This document shows, in pieces, positions 37,512-45,835 of a stretch of 64,000 nucleotides of DNA (within the stretch, counting starts at the first letter, position 1; each line of letters starts with the position of its first letter). The position numbers were made by a program, and so were the translations under genes. Under the pieces are notes generated by a model. It did no database searches. It was not told the origin of the DNA and was given only the letters and a program-made list of their open reading frames with translations. This DNA comes from Larsenimonas salina (lineage in GTDB: Bacteria; Pseudomonadota; Gammaproteobacteria; Pseudomonadales; Halomonadaceae), in contig NZ_JAMLJJ010000001.1 of assembly GCF_023736155.1 (NCBI RefSeq), positions 372,001-436,000 of the forward strand, read 5' to 3'.

Positions 37512-38276
37512 ATGTTCGAACGGTCTCTGGTAGGGCTTGATCGCACACGAAAAGGGGCGCTGATTCGAATGAACGGGGTTGGGGTCTGCCCTGGAGACGA
37601 CGGGGTACTCGCCCTCGACCGACGTTGGCCGGATCATGCCGTCGCGCTCGGATGGTTTCGAACGCACCCCGTGGCAGTTGTGTTCGAGCCTGAAAACACC
37701 GAGGAGTGGCCCGGCGCCCGCGGCTGGTTTTCCCAGCTCGATGGTGCACAGACTGAACTGTTATCGACAGCACTCCAAGTGGCGAGCTGGCAGCGGGATC
37801 ATCGCTTTTGTGGCCGCTGCGGTCATGAAATGCGCCGCAAGCCGTTTGAGTTCGCCATGGTCTGCCCGTCGTGCAGGTTCGCAAGCTTCCCCCGAATCTC
37901 GCCATGCATCATTACGTTGATCACGCGTGGCGATGCGCTTCTGCTGGCAAGAAGCCCCCGATTTTCCGTCGGCCGATTCAGTACGCTTGCAGGCTTCATC
38001 GAGCCGGGTGAGACGGTCGAGGCCGCGGTGCGCCGTGAGGTAATGGAGGAAGTAGGCGTTCGTGTCGGTGAGGTCGAGTATTTCGGCAGTCAGTCCTGGC
38101 CGTTTCCCCATTCGCTGATGATGGGGTTTTATGGTGAGGCACTGAGCGAGGAGATTACCATTGATGGTGTCGAGATCGAGGCAGCGGACTGGTTCTACCC
38201 AGACCAGCTGCCGGGACTTCCGCCCTCATTTTCGATTGCGAGAGCGCTGATCGATAATTTCATTGAAGGTCGGTGA
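37512..38276 (+). CDS. nudC: NAD+ diphosphatase / RNA decapping hydrolase NudC
   Basis: NudC hydrolyses NADH/NAD and removes NAD caps from RNA 5' ends. The 254-residue protein has the zinc ribbon CGRCGHEM...CPSC, the Nudix box GFIEPGETVEAAVRREVMEE and the NudC-specific SQSWPFPHS motif (SQPWPFPxS). It starts three bases after dnaQ, so is probably co-transcribed. Confidence 0.97.
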   Translation: MFERSLVGLDRTRKGALIRMNGVGVCPGDDGVLALDRRWPDHAVALGWFRTHPVAVVFEPENTEEWPGARGWFSQLDGAQTELLSTALQVASWQRDHRFCGRCGHEMRRKPFEFAMVCPSCRFASFPRISPCIITLITRGDALLLARSPRFSVGRFSTLAGFIEPGETVEAAVRREVMEEVGVRVGEVEYFGSQSWPFPHSLMMGFYGEALSEEITIDGVEIEAADWFYPDQLPGLPPSFSIARALIDNFIEGR

Positions 38277-38286
38277 GACTGCTCGA

Positions 38287-38613
38287 TCAGGCCTGCATGT
38301 GTGGAAACAGACGCTTTAAGCGGGTGGCCACGATCCAATCGCCCTTGACCTTGATGTCGCCCATCATCATGGCGGTTGCGCCGCTGGCTTCCCCGTTGAA
38401 AATCTTTTTGAGTGTGTCCCGGTCGGTCATGAAAACGATGTCGGGGGTAGGGTGTGAGCCCTCATGGAACTGCATGGTGCCGTCATCAACGGTCAGCGTG
38501 TAGGTGTCGCCGTCGCTGAGTTCGAACATGAAGACATTATGGATGTTGCGTGCGGCTTTGGGGTTGAAATGCTGATGCAGCTTGGCCTTGATGCTTTCGA
38601 CCAGTGTTGACAT
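38287..38613 (-). CDS. SCP2 sterol-binding domain protein
   Basis: This 108-residue protein consists of one SCP2 domain, which forms a hydrophobic tunnel for lipids. Conserved stretches are FELSDGDTYTLTVDDG, PDIVFMTDRDTLKKIFNGE and AMMMGDIKVKGD. Related small proteins occur in proteobacteria but their ligand is not established. The ATG at 38613 has AGGATA upstream. It converges on nudC with ten bases between. Confidence 0.87.
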   Translation of the reverse strand: MSTLVESIKAKLHQHFNPKAARNIHNVFMFELSDGDTYTLTVDDGTMQFHEGSHPTPDIVFMTDRDTLKKIFNGEASGATAMMMGDIKVKGDWIVATRLKRLFPHMQA

Positions 38614-38697
38614 GTGTGTATCCTCTAACGTTTCTGCCGTCAAACGGGCCCGTGATGGGCGCAGGGCGGTGGCCGAGTATTCAGCATAGGAACAATC

Positions 38698-39750
38698 ATG
38701 GATTGGTTATTCGAATTCGGGCTTTTTTTCGCCAAGGTGGCGACGTTTGTTATTGCCTTCGGGGCACTCATCGTCATCATCGCCAAGGCCCGTGGTGGTT
38801 CAACAACGCGTCAGCACCTCCGAATTCGCGATCGTCAGGAGTATTATCGCCAGTATCGCGAACAACTGGAGGCTGCTCAGCAGGAAAAAAGTGCACGCCA
38901 GCAGTTCAAGAAAGCCCGCGCCAAGGCGGATAAAAAAGCCTTGAAGTCTGCCAAGAAGGTGCACAAACAGGATAAGGATGTTCCTTCGACGCCAACGCTC
39001 TGGGTGCTCGATTTTAACGGTGACATACGCGCCTCACGGGAGCCGTCGTTCAGCCAGGAGATAACAGCGCTGTTGCCGCTTTTGAAAAAAGGCGATGAGG
39101 TGGTCGTTCGGCTCGAGTCAGGAGGGGGGCTGGTGCATGCCTATGGGCTGGCTGCTTCCCAGATCGAGCGGCTCAAGCAGGGCGGCGCTCGCTTGAGCGT
39201 GTGCGTGGATAAAGTTGCGGCCAGTGGCGGTTACATGATGGCCTGCTGCGCCGATCATGTGGTAGCTGCGCCCTTTGCGGTGATTGGTTCGATTGGCGTC
39301 GTCGCGCAGGTACCCAATTTTCATCGGTTTCTCAAGAAAAACGATGTGGATGTCGAGGTTCTGACGGCGGGCCGTCATAAGCGAACGCTGACACTCCTTG
39401 GTGAAAATACTGAAGAAGGCCGCCAGAAGTTTCTGGAGGATTTGAAAAGTACTCACCAGCTGTTCAAGTCCCACGTCAGTGCGCGCCGCCCTGAACTGGA
39501 CATCGAACAAGTGGCCGATGGCGAAATCTGGTACGGCCAGCAGGCGCTCGACAAGGGGTTGATCGATCAGGTGACGACAAGCGATGAGTACATCGAATCG
39601 AAGTCGGCGTCATTCAAGGTGCTCGAGATCACACTGGTCGAGAAACAGTCGCCGCTTTCTCGTCTGGGCGGGCGCGTTCAGTCGCTGGTCGAGCGCGGAG
39701 TGGATGCTCGAATCAAGCAGGTGATGGAGCAGGAGTGGCAGCGTTATTAG
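38698..39750 (+). CDS. sohB: Inner-membrane serine protease SohB (S49)
   Basis: SohB is a signal-peptide-peptidase-like membrane serine protease. The 350-residue protein has an N-terminal membrane helix (about 3-30), a charged Lys/Gln-rich coil (35-90), a further domain with VVRLESGGGLVHAYGLA, the nucleophile serine in KVAASGGYMMACCADHV and the general-base lysine in the GRHKRTLTLL region. It ends before a strong terminator at 39781-39808. Confidence 0.94.
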   Translation: MDWLFEFGLFFAKVATFVIAFGALIVIIAKARGGSTTRQHLRIRDRQEYYRQYREQLEAAQQEKSARQQFKKARAKADKKALKSAKKVHKQDKDVPSTPTLWVLDFNGDIRASREPSFSQEITALLPLLKKGDEVVVRLESGGGLVHAYGLAASQIERLKQGGARLSVCVDKVAASGGYMMACCADHVVAAPFAVIGSIGVVAQVPNFHRFLKKNDVDVEVLTAGRHKRTLTLLGENTEEGRQKFLEDLKSTHQLFKSHVSARRPELDIEQVADGEIWYGQQALDKGLIDQVTTSDEYIESKSASFKVLEITLVEKQSPLSRLGGRVQSLVERGVDARIKQVMEQEWQRY

Positions 39751-39780
39751 TCGTCCTAATAAGGTGGTGTGTTCCTCATG

Positions 39781-39808
39781 AAAAAAGCCGGCAAATGCCG
39801 GCTTTTTT
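39781..39808. terminator. Bidirectional terminator between sohB and the arsR-type gene
   Basis: AAAAAAGCCGGC and GCCGGCTTTTTT around AAAT: a strong symmetrical Rho-independent terminator between convergent genes. Confidence 0.92.
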
Positions 39809-39844
39809 GTGCTCGACAGGACGCCGAGACGGTGTGTATAGCGA

Positions 39845-40159
39845 TTAGCCCTGAAGGGTGCCGAGCGTTTTCAGTACGGCCTTGGCGTGCTCACCTTTGA
39901 GCGAATAGTAGATGGTCTGTGAGGCGCGACGTGTGCTCACCAGGCCTTCACGGCGAAGTACTGCCAGGTGCTGGGAAAGCGCGGACTGACTGAGCTCAAG
40001 TTTTGCATTCAGTTCTGAAACCGATTGCTCGCCTTCCTGCAGGAGACACAGGATGCGCAGACGGTTTTCGTTGGCCATGGCCTTGAGTATTGGAGTAGCT
40101 TCAAGAATAACCATTTCGGACTCGGTGCTGTTGGTGTGTGCGGTATCAAAAAGGCCCAT
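39845..40159 (-). CDS. ArsR/SmtB-family transcriptional repressor
   Basis: This 104-residue winged-helix protein has the ArsR pattern NENRLRILCLLQEGEQSVSEL and the recognition helix SQSALSQHLAVLRREGLV with the wing TRRASQTIYYSL. It resembles BigR/YgaV-type sulfide or redox sensors, but only one cysteine (in LCLL) is present where those have two, and the ArsR CxCxxC motif is absent. The inducer is therefore unclear. A perfect palindrome at 40184-40207, just upstream of the start, is a candidate for its own operator. Confidence 0.88.
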   Translation of the reverse strand: MGLFDTAHTNSTESEMVILEATPILKAMANENRLRILCLLQEGEQSVSELNAKLELSQSALSQHLAVLRREGLVSTRRASQTIYYSLKGEHAKAVLKTLGTLQG

Positions 40160-40183
40160 AAGACATCCTCAAGTGTTTAGGAA

Positions 40184-40207
40184 AAATGATTAAGGGAATA
40201 ATCATTT
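40184..40207. promoter_or_regulatory. Palindromic operator candidate upstream of the arsR-type gene
   Basis: AAATGATTA and TAATCATTT are perfect 9-bp inverted arms separated by AGGGAA, 25 to 48 bases before the start codon. Size and AT-richness suit a dimeric ArsR repressor overlapping a promoter. Confidence 0.6.
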
Positions 40208-40324
40208 AAATACCCCTCATTGTACAAATGCCGAATTAAACGTTTTTTCATCGCTATCAACGTTTTCACCTGCGATGGAGATTTTGGACAACGTTCACGT
40301 CTCTGGTTAAAATCGGTTTCCGTT

Positions 40325-40357
40325 CAAGGGGTTCCCTTACCCCCTTAGTTAAAAAGG
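40325..40357 (+). promoter_or_regulatory. preQ1-I-like riboswitch before the queuosine-precursor transporter
   Basis: The sequence allows P1 (AAGGGG with CCCCTT), a loop TTCCCTTACC and an A-rich tail AGTTAAAAAGG whose AAGG can pair with CCTT in the loop, giving an H-type pseudoknot. The tail contains the only good Shine-Dalgarno sequence for the gene at 40367, so ligand binding would hide it. The downstream gene fits: YhhQ-type proteins import preQ0/preQ1. Assignment is by eye from the class I consensus. Confidence 0.65.
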
Positions 40358-40366
40358 CATTTTTCA

Positions 40367-41020
40367 ATGGTATTTGGCCGTCATTCAACGACCCCCCTCG
40401 AAGCCAGACTGGTTCTTGCGCACCTCACGATAATTTGTATCAGTAATATATTGGTACAATATCCCTTAACCTTGTTTGGATGGCACACCACTTGGGGAGC
40501 GTTCAGTTTTCCGCTTATTTTCGTGTTGACGGATCTGACCGTACGGCTGGTTGGCCAAAGCTCGGCCAGAAACGTGGTCTTTATGGCAATGCTGCCCGCG
40601 CTTGCACTTTCTTACCTTGCTTCGCTCATGCTCAACCACGAAGGGCCACTGTTTTCGCTAAATACGCTTTTGGACCCGATCGGTGCGCGAGTGGCTCTGG
40701 CAAGTTTCGGTGCCTACGTGGCAGGACAGCTATGTGATGTCATTTGTTTCGCACGCCTTCGTAAACGCGGATACGGGGCGGGAGCGCCGGTGCTTTCGAC
40801 GATTTTTGGAAATTTGCTCGATACATTTACGTTTTTTGCCATTGCGTTTTACGCAAGCTCCAATACGTTCATGGCCGCTCATTGGGTCGAGATCGCTTGG
40901 GTGGATTACCTGATCAAGCTCACGGCAAGCGCCTTTATATTTTTGCCGCTCTATGGCCTCGGTGTCAGTGTGCTTAAACGTCGGATCAGTACGTATACTG
41001 TGTCGTTGTCCAGCCACTGA
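40367..41020 (+). CDS. yhhQ: Queuosine precursor transporter (YhhQ/VUT family)
   Basis: This 217-residue membrane protein has about six helices and family motifs AFSFPLIFVLTDLTVRLVG and ASFGAYVAGQLCDVICFARLRKR, plus the central FGNLLDTFTFFAIAFYAS. YhhQ imports preQ0 and preQ1, precursors of queuosine at the tRNA wobble position. A preQ1-I-like leader overlaps its ribosome binding site. The A/T-richer codons at the start differ slightly from neighbours. Confidence 0.9.
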   Translation: MVFGRHSTTPLEARLVLAHLTIICISNILVQYPLTLFGWHTTWGAFSFPLIFVLTDLTVRLVGQSSARNVVFMAMLPALALSYLASLMLNHEGPLFSLNTLLDPIGARVALASFGAYVAGQLCDVICFARLRKRGYGAGAPVLSTIFGNLLDTFTFFAIAFYASSNTFMAAHWVEIAWVDYLIKLTASAFIFLPLYGLGVSVLKRRISTYTVSLSSH

Positions 41021-41050
41021 TGCGCCGTCGCGCACTTCAAGGATGTTTTG

Positions 41051-41962
41051 ATGACCAGTCGTATCACCCTCCGTCAGCTCAGTGTATTCGTGGCCGTTGC
41101 ACGGTCGGGGTCTGTGAGCGCTGCGGCTCGAAAGCTTGGGTTATCTCAGTCGGCGACCAGCCAGGCCTTGACCGAATTTGAACGCCAGCTTGGTGTGAGT
41201 GTGGCCGAACGGCTGGGTCGCCGGCTCGAGTTGAACGCTGTCGGACAGCGGCTTCTTGCCCGCGCTGAGCGGCTGCTCGATGAAGTCGATCAGTTTGAAA
41301 GCGAAGCACAGGAGCCGGATGGGCCCCTGAGCGGTGAGCTGCGACTCTCGGCCAGCGCCACCGTCGGGAGTTATCTCATGCCGCGCATTATCGGCGAATT
41401 TACTGCGCGCTACCCAGACGTTCGGCTGGACTTAAAGCTGCGCAATACGTTCGATGTTATTGAAAGCGTGCGCAAGTTCGAGGCTGACCTAGGACTGATC
41501 GAGGGAATCTGTAATCAGCGAGAGTTGATCAGCGTGCCGTGGCAGGAAGATCGCCTGGTCATTGTTGCAGCGCCTACGCATCCGCTGGCCCTTCAAGGGA
41601 CGGTGACCGAGCAGGAGCTTGCCAAGGCCGATTGGGTGTTGCGCGAGGAGGGGTCGGGCACGCGCGCTGTTTTCGAGGCGGCCATTCATGAACGTCTCGA
41701 GCGGTTGAATATCCGACTGGAGCTTGGTCAGCACGAAGCCATCAAGCAGGCCGTACGTGCAGGGCTGGGGCTTGGGTGTCTGTCAGAGCTTGCGGTGGAG
41801 GAGGAGTTGGCGTCGGGCAGTCTGGTCGAGCTGAACCTTGAGGGGTTGTCACTCAAGCGCCACTTTTACATGGTCTGGCATGCCAGCCGCTATCGAAGCC
41901 CGGTCTGGCAAGCCTTCAAGGTCCATCTTGACGATATGACCCGAGCCGCGCGTTCGGTGTAA
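41051..41962 (+). CDS. LysR-family transcriptional regulator
   Basis: This 303-residue protein has the LysR helix-turn-helix (RQLSVFVAVARSGSVSAAARKLGLSQSATSQAL) over residues 5-40 and a LysR substrate-binding domain with LRLSASATVGSYLMPRIIGEF. The pattern GSYLMPRIIGEF and DLGLIEG is shared by regulators of the CysL/CbbR-like branch, but the ligand and targets are not predictable. It is followed after nine bases by a hydrolase gene, which may be co-transcribed. Confidence 0.92.
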   Translation: MTSRITLRQLSVFVAVARSGSVSAAARKLGLSQSATSQALTEFERQLGVSVAERLGRRLELNAVGQRLLARAERLLDEVDQFESEAQEPDGPLSGELRLSASATVGSYLMPRIIGEFTARYPDVRLDLKLRNTFDVIESVRKFEADLGLIEGICNQRELISVPWQEDRLVIVAAPTHPLALQGTVTEQELAKADWVLREEGSGTRAVFEAAIHERLERLNIRLELGQHEAIKQAVRAGLGLGCLSELAVEEELASGSLVELNLEGLSLKRHFYMVWHASRYRSPVWQAFKVHLDDMTRAARSV

Positions 41963-41971
41963 GGAGTAATC

Positions 41972-42748
41972 ATGAGCGTGACATTGGCGTCACTGGACAG
42001 CGGAGAGGCATCGGGCGGGTTCTTGCCGGTTGTTATCCTTCACGGATTAATGGGCAGCGCAGATAACTGGCGCTCCTACATCAAGGAGTGGAGTGCCCAC
42101 ACCCGAGTGGTTGCTTTTGATCTTAGAAATCACGGGCGCTCACCTCATGTTACGGGCATGAATTATGACGCCATGGCCGATGACGTGATGGCGGGGCTCA
42201 AGACGCACGGCATCACGCGGTGCTGTCTGATCGGGCACTCCATGGGGGGGAAGGTTGCCATGACGCTTGCAAGGCGCGATCCCGAGTGCGTGGAACGCTT
42301 GGTCGTAGCCGATGTGGCGCCAGTGGCCTACCAGCACGGTCACGACGATATCTTCAAGGCCATGCGGGCTGTCGAATCCGCGCGACCCAAAAGCCGCTCC
42401 CAAGCCGATGCGGTCATGAAAGACGTGATCGAGAGCGTCGCCACGCGTCAGTTTTTGGCGACAAACCTCACGCGCGCCGAAGGCGAGTTTGTCTGGCGCG
42501 TCGGGCTTGATGAAATCGAGGCCGATTATGACTCGATCATCGCCGCACCGGGGGGCTCCAAAACGTTCGAAAAACCCACGCTGTTTCTCAGAGGCGGGGC
42601 GTCATCGTACGTTGACGAGGAAGGCATCGAGGCAGCACGTTCTTTGTTCACGGATCTAACGATTGAAACGCTGGAGGGCGTCGGTCATTGGGTTCACGCC
42701 GAGGCGCCCAAGGCGTTTCGTGAGCATGTTGTACGTTTTTTGACTTAA
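41972..42748 (+). CDS. ybfF: Alpha/beta-fold hydrolase (YbfF-like esterase)
   Basis: This 258-residue protein is a canonical alpha/beta hydrolase with oxyanion HGLMGSADNW, nucleophile elbow GHSMGGKVAM and the catalytic His in VGHWVHAEAP. HDLRNHGRSPH-type block (FDLRNHGRSPH) and VADVAPVAYQ identify the YbfF group of short-chain acyl/CoA esterases. AAGGAG precedes the ATG. Confidence 0.9.
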   Translation: MSVTLASLDSGEASGGFLPVVILHGLMGSADNWRSYIKEWSAHTRVVAFDLRNHGRSPHVTGMNYDAMADDVMAGLKTHGITRCCLIGHSMGGKVAMTLARRDPECVERLVVADVAPVAYQHGHDDIFKAMRAVESARPKSRSQADAVMKDVIESVATRQFLATNLTRAEGEFVWRVGLDEIEADYDSIIAAPGGSKTFEKPTLFLRGGASSYVDEEGIEAARSLFTDLTIETLEGVGHWVHAEAPKAFREHVVRFLT

Positions 42749-42811
42749 ATTGCCTTATGACCTGAGCCATTTTTGACCTGGTGCGTTTTTGATAGGGAGC
42801 GCACGTATTGA

Positions 42812-44077
42812 TCAGAGTTCGTCCAGCGGAACGAGAGTGAGAGTCTGCCTAAGCGCCGGTTTCATAAGGTATCGGTTGAGAAGGTGATAGATGTCGACAT
42901 CGAACGGTGCGCTTTTCACATTCGTGTTCTCTCCGAGCTGGCCCAGGTAGCACCAGTGATCGAACACGTGGCCTCGTTGCGTGTCATCGCCTTCAAAAAT
43001 GGCCACCGGGCCCTCCCAGGGCCATGCGGTAACGCGCCAGGCCTCCAGCGCGGTTTCGGCCCGTGCGTCATGATCCCCTAGAGGCTCGATGCCCTGGCAG
43101 GCACCTCGGCATCGACCGATCTGATGGGCAAAGCATCGACCCTTGGCCGACTCCAACCCCATGAGCTTGGGGCACAGGGCATTGTCTCGGGTCAGCGTCG
43201 TCATGGCGTCAATGGCGTCGCGTTTTCGACGAAAAAGCCCGTAATACGCGCCGTCGCTGTCTGTATGGCGCTCCGTGGTCAAGACTGGTCGCGTTTGCCC
43301 TATGTCCCAGTGCCAACTGAAAAGTGTCTTCGCGCGTCTAAGCTTCCGATTGAACAAAGGCGCGCGTGCCTTGATCAATGTGCTCTCGATGAGCTGGGCG
43401 CTGAAGTCCCCACCCGTCAATCGATACTCGATGCGCTCGATCTGCTGGGTCATCTTGAGTGTGCGGTCGTCCTGCAATGCGCCGGTGAAATGACTCGCGA
43501 TGCGTGTTTTCAGATCGACGCTCTTGCCAATATAGAGCAGTATGTCGTTGTGCCCGTAAAACAGGTACACCCCTGGATGGTGGGGAATGCGTTGCCACTC
43601 GTTCGGTGATACATGCGCCGGCAGGCTTCGGGAGCGCCACTGCATCTCGATCTGTTGATCGACCTCGACCTGACCCACGCGGTCGACCAGGGCCTGCCAA
43701 GCCTTTTGTAGATCGGCTGCGCACTCAAGGATTGAAAGCGGTTCGCTGTCGAGCCCAAGTGCGGAATAAAGCCGCTTTACGCCGATGGTATGGCGAGCAG
43801 TCGGCATCGCGTGGGGGGCGGCACGTTTCAAAAAGGCAAGCCATAGTCGCGCGTCGAGAACAACCAGCCTCGATGACGCACACCAGGCAATCAGGTCGTT
43901 CACGGCGCCTTGTTCGTGGCCCTTGGGCACGTGTTGTTGCCAGAAAAAGGTACCTGAGCTCGAATGCGTCTGGGCGCAGAGCAGGGTGATGCGGTCTCGA
44001 GACGGTCGGGGGCCCGACGTCTCGAAGTAAATAAAGGTGGTCTGAGGTTCGGCGCCCGGTGAAGGAGTATCGGTCAT
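42812..44077 (-). CDS. GIY-YIG nuclease fused to a degenerate DnaQ-like domain (Cho-type)
   Basis: This 421-residue protein follows the architecture exonuclease domain + GIY-YIG + UvrC-like C-terminus seen in Cho/UvrC-related proteins. The GIY-YIG part (about 168-250) is intact: GVYLFYGHNDILLYIGKS, arginine in LKTRI and Glu in LIESTLIKARAPLFN. C-terminal cysteines in GRCFAHQIGRCRGAC match UvrC/Cho. The N-terminal 160 residues resemble DnaQ but ExoI reads FIYFETSG, with Tyr in place of the first Asp, and ExoII and ExoIII carry no recognisable Asp/His set. Thus the nuclease role would rest on GIY-YIG, and the N-terminal fold may be structural or bind DNA. Convergent to ybfF; mntR is 26 bases upstream on the same strand. 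Confidence 0.82.
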   Translation of the reverse strand: MTDTPSPGAEPQTTFIYFETSGPRPSRDRITLLCAQTHSSSGTFFWQQHVPKGHEQGAVNDLIAWCASSRLVVLDARLWLAFLKRAAPHAMPTARHTIGVKRLYSALGLDSEPLSILECAADLQKAWQALVDRVGQVEVDQQIEMQWRSRSLPAHVSPNEWQRIPHHPGVYLFYGHNDILLYIGKSVDLKTRIASHFTGALQDDRTLKMTQQIERIEYRLTGGDFSAQLIESTLIKARAPLFNRKLRRAKTLFSWHWDIGQTRPVLTTERHTDSDGAYYGLFRRKRDAIDAMTTLTRDNALCPKLMGLESAKGRCFAHQIGRCRGACQGIEPLGDHDARAETALEAWRVTAWPWEGPVAIFEGDDTQRGHVFDHWCYLGQLGENTNVKSAPFDVDIYHLLNRYLMKPALRQTLTLVPLDEL

Positions 44078-44103
44078 GTTGGGCGTTTTGTGCCCCTTGA
44101 CGT

Positions 44104-44541
44104 CTAGCGGGAGGTCGTTTCGAGGTCGGCGTGATAGCGCTGGATAAATCGGCGCATGGCCTCGACGGTTTCGTCACTGCAGTGGTGTTCGATGCCTTCG
44201 GAATCGGCGCGAGCGACGGCATCTGGCACACCGAGTGCGAGCAGCGTGTTCAACACGACTTCGTGGCGCTTGGCGACCTTGAGTGCCAGGTTCTCACCCT
44301 GTTCGGTCAGGAAAATACCACGGTAGGGGCGTGCATTGACCAACCCGTCGCGCTTCAAGCGAGTAACCACTTTTGATACCGCCGCAGGGCTCACGCCAAA
44401 GCGCTCTGCGAGATCGCTGGCTCGAGCTTCACCTAGATGCTGGTGGAGATGGGCGATCTCTTCCACATAGTCTTCGACGAGTTCACGTTGATGATCCTGC
44501 CGAACGCGCTCGAAATGCTCGTGATGTGGGGTTGCAGTCAT
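44104..44541 (-). CDS. mntR: Manganese-responsive regulator MntR (DtxR family)
   Basis: MntR represses Mn(II) importers and activates exporters. The 145-residue protein has the winged helix ARASDLAERFGVSPAAVSKVV and the metal-binding core with EGIEHHCSDETVEAM, containing Glu, His, His and Cys typical of the family, plus an N-terminal His-rich tail (TPHHEHFERVRQDHQRE). No Mn transporter gene is present in the window. It is encoded between the Cho-like gene and thiY, all on minus. Confidence 0.93.
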   Translation of the reverse strand: MTATPHHEHFERVRQDHQRELVEDYVEEIAHLHQHLGEARASDLAERFGVSPAAVSKVVTRLKRDGLVNARPYRGIFLTEQGENLALKVAKRHEVVLNTLLALGVPDAVARADSEGIEHHCSDETVEAMRRFIQRYHADLETTSR

Positions 44542-44733
44542 GAGTCTCTCTTTATCACTCGCTATGGCACGTAAGATAACATAAAGCGGTCATTCGGTAA
44601 CGGGCGGGGCGCACGGCTGCCGAACATCGACGTTATTCAGTCGACACACCACTTTGAGTCATATAGTACCACGACGGTATTGAATCGCCTAAGAGGCGCA
44701 CTGCATCGCGTGCATGCACCTCGACTACTGAAC

Positions 44734-45786
44734 TCAGGCGTTGATGTCGATTGCAAGTGAGCCAATGTCATTGGATTGAGCGATGACACCACTGTCATGC
44801 AGGAAGCGATCAAAACGGCGGTAGCGCCCCGTATCAAGCGCCGCGGGCCTTAACGCAAACCGAACGATGCTATCGAACCAGGCGCTTTGATTGACCGGGT
44901 TATCAAGTACCGGATCATACTGCTTGAACGTTTCCCAGCCCTCTTGTGGGTGATTGACGATCCATAGCGCGGCTTGCTCGAGGGCGGCCATGAATCGGGC
45001 GTAGGCTTCCTTTCGTGAAGCCATTTGATGGCGCTCTGCGATGAAAATCAGCTCTTCATAGGCTGGAATGCCGTGCTCTTCTATAAAGAAGGGTCGGCCT
45101 TCAACGCCTTCCTGACGCATCTGGGCCAGTTCGAAATTTCGAAACGCGCCCGTGACGGCGTCCACCTTCCCGCTGATCAGTGCAGGTGTCAGAGAAAAAT
45201 TGACGTTGACGAGATCGACATCGGCTTCGCTCAAGCCGCTGTCCCTGAGCATGCCATCAAGTAGAACCCGCTCGACACCGCCGACCGAATAGCCAATGCG
45301 CTTGCCTTTAAGATCTGAAAGGCTTTCTATGCCGCTGTCCTTGCGGACTACCAGTACGTTCAGGGGGGTATCGATCAAGGTGCCAATGCGCGTCAGGGGC
45401 AATCCACTGGCTGCATGCAGATGAAGCTGGGGCTGATAGCTCAGGGCAAGATCGATCTTGCCAGCGGCCACCAGTTTTGGGGGGGCTGATGGGTCTGTCG
45501 GCGCCTGAATGGTGAGGTCAATGCCGTGTGCGTCGAAAAGCCCCTTTTGTTTGGCAATGATCAATGGGCCGTGACTTGGGTTGGCGTACCAGTCGAGCAT
45601 GACGGTCAATGATACTGGGGTTGAGCGAGCCTGAGTGTCATTGCCGTGAGCCTGGGCGCTAGGGCTTTGAGACGTCTCGGCACGCGCCGAGTTGGTAAGC
45701 ACCGCACTTGGCAGCAGCGTAGCCGCGCTCAGGGCCGAGGCATGCTTGAGCCAGGCTCTTCGGGAAAACGGACGTTTTATAGACAT
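44734..45786 (-). CDS. thiY: Thiamine-precursor ABC transporter binding protein ThiY
   Basis: ThiY binds the pyrimidine N-formyl-4-amino-5-aminomethyl-2-methylpyrimidine for salvage. The 350-residue protein has the NMT1/THI5-like fold: VSLTVMLDWYANPSHGPLIIAKQKGLFDAHG is the family start, and VNVNFSLTPALISGKVDAV is conserved. The N-terminus reads SRRAWLKHASALSAA with a following ARA cleavage site, a twin-arginine-type signal, so export may be by Tat. The ATG at 45786 was chosen because it has AGAG at proper spacing and gives the signal at the N-terminus. Last gene of the thiZXY operon. Confidence 0.94.
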   Translation of the reverse strand: MSIKRPFSRRAWLKHASALSAATLLPSAVLTNSARAETSQSPSAQAHGNDTQARSTPVSLTVMLDWYANPSHGPLIIAKQKGLFDAHGIDLTIQAPTDPSAPPKLVAAGKIDLALSYQPQLHLHAASGLPLTRIGTLIDTPLNVLVVRKDSGIESLSDLKGKRIGYSVGGVERVLLDGMLRDSGLSEADVDLVNVNFSLTPALISGKVDAVTGAFRNFELAQMRQEGVEGRPFFIEEHGIPAYEELIFIAERHQMASRKEAYARFMAALEQAALWIVNHPQEGWETFKQYDPVLDNPVNQSAWFDSIVRFALRPAALDTGRYRRFDRFLHDSGVIAQSNDIGSLAIDINA

Positions 45787-45835
45787 GGTGCACATCTCTT
45801 TATCGGGTGTGGTGAACGTGTGTCGTATGCGTGCC

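Noticed and set aside
44542-44733. Small RNA or gene between thiY and mntR
   Set aside because: About 190 bases with no convincing frame, hairpin plus T run or repeated motif; treated as the mntR promoter region.
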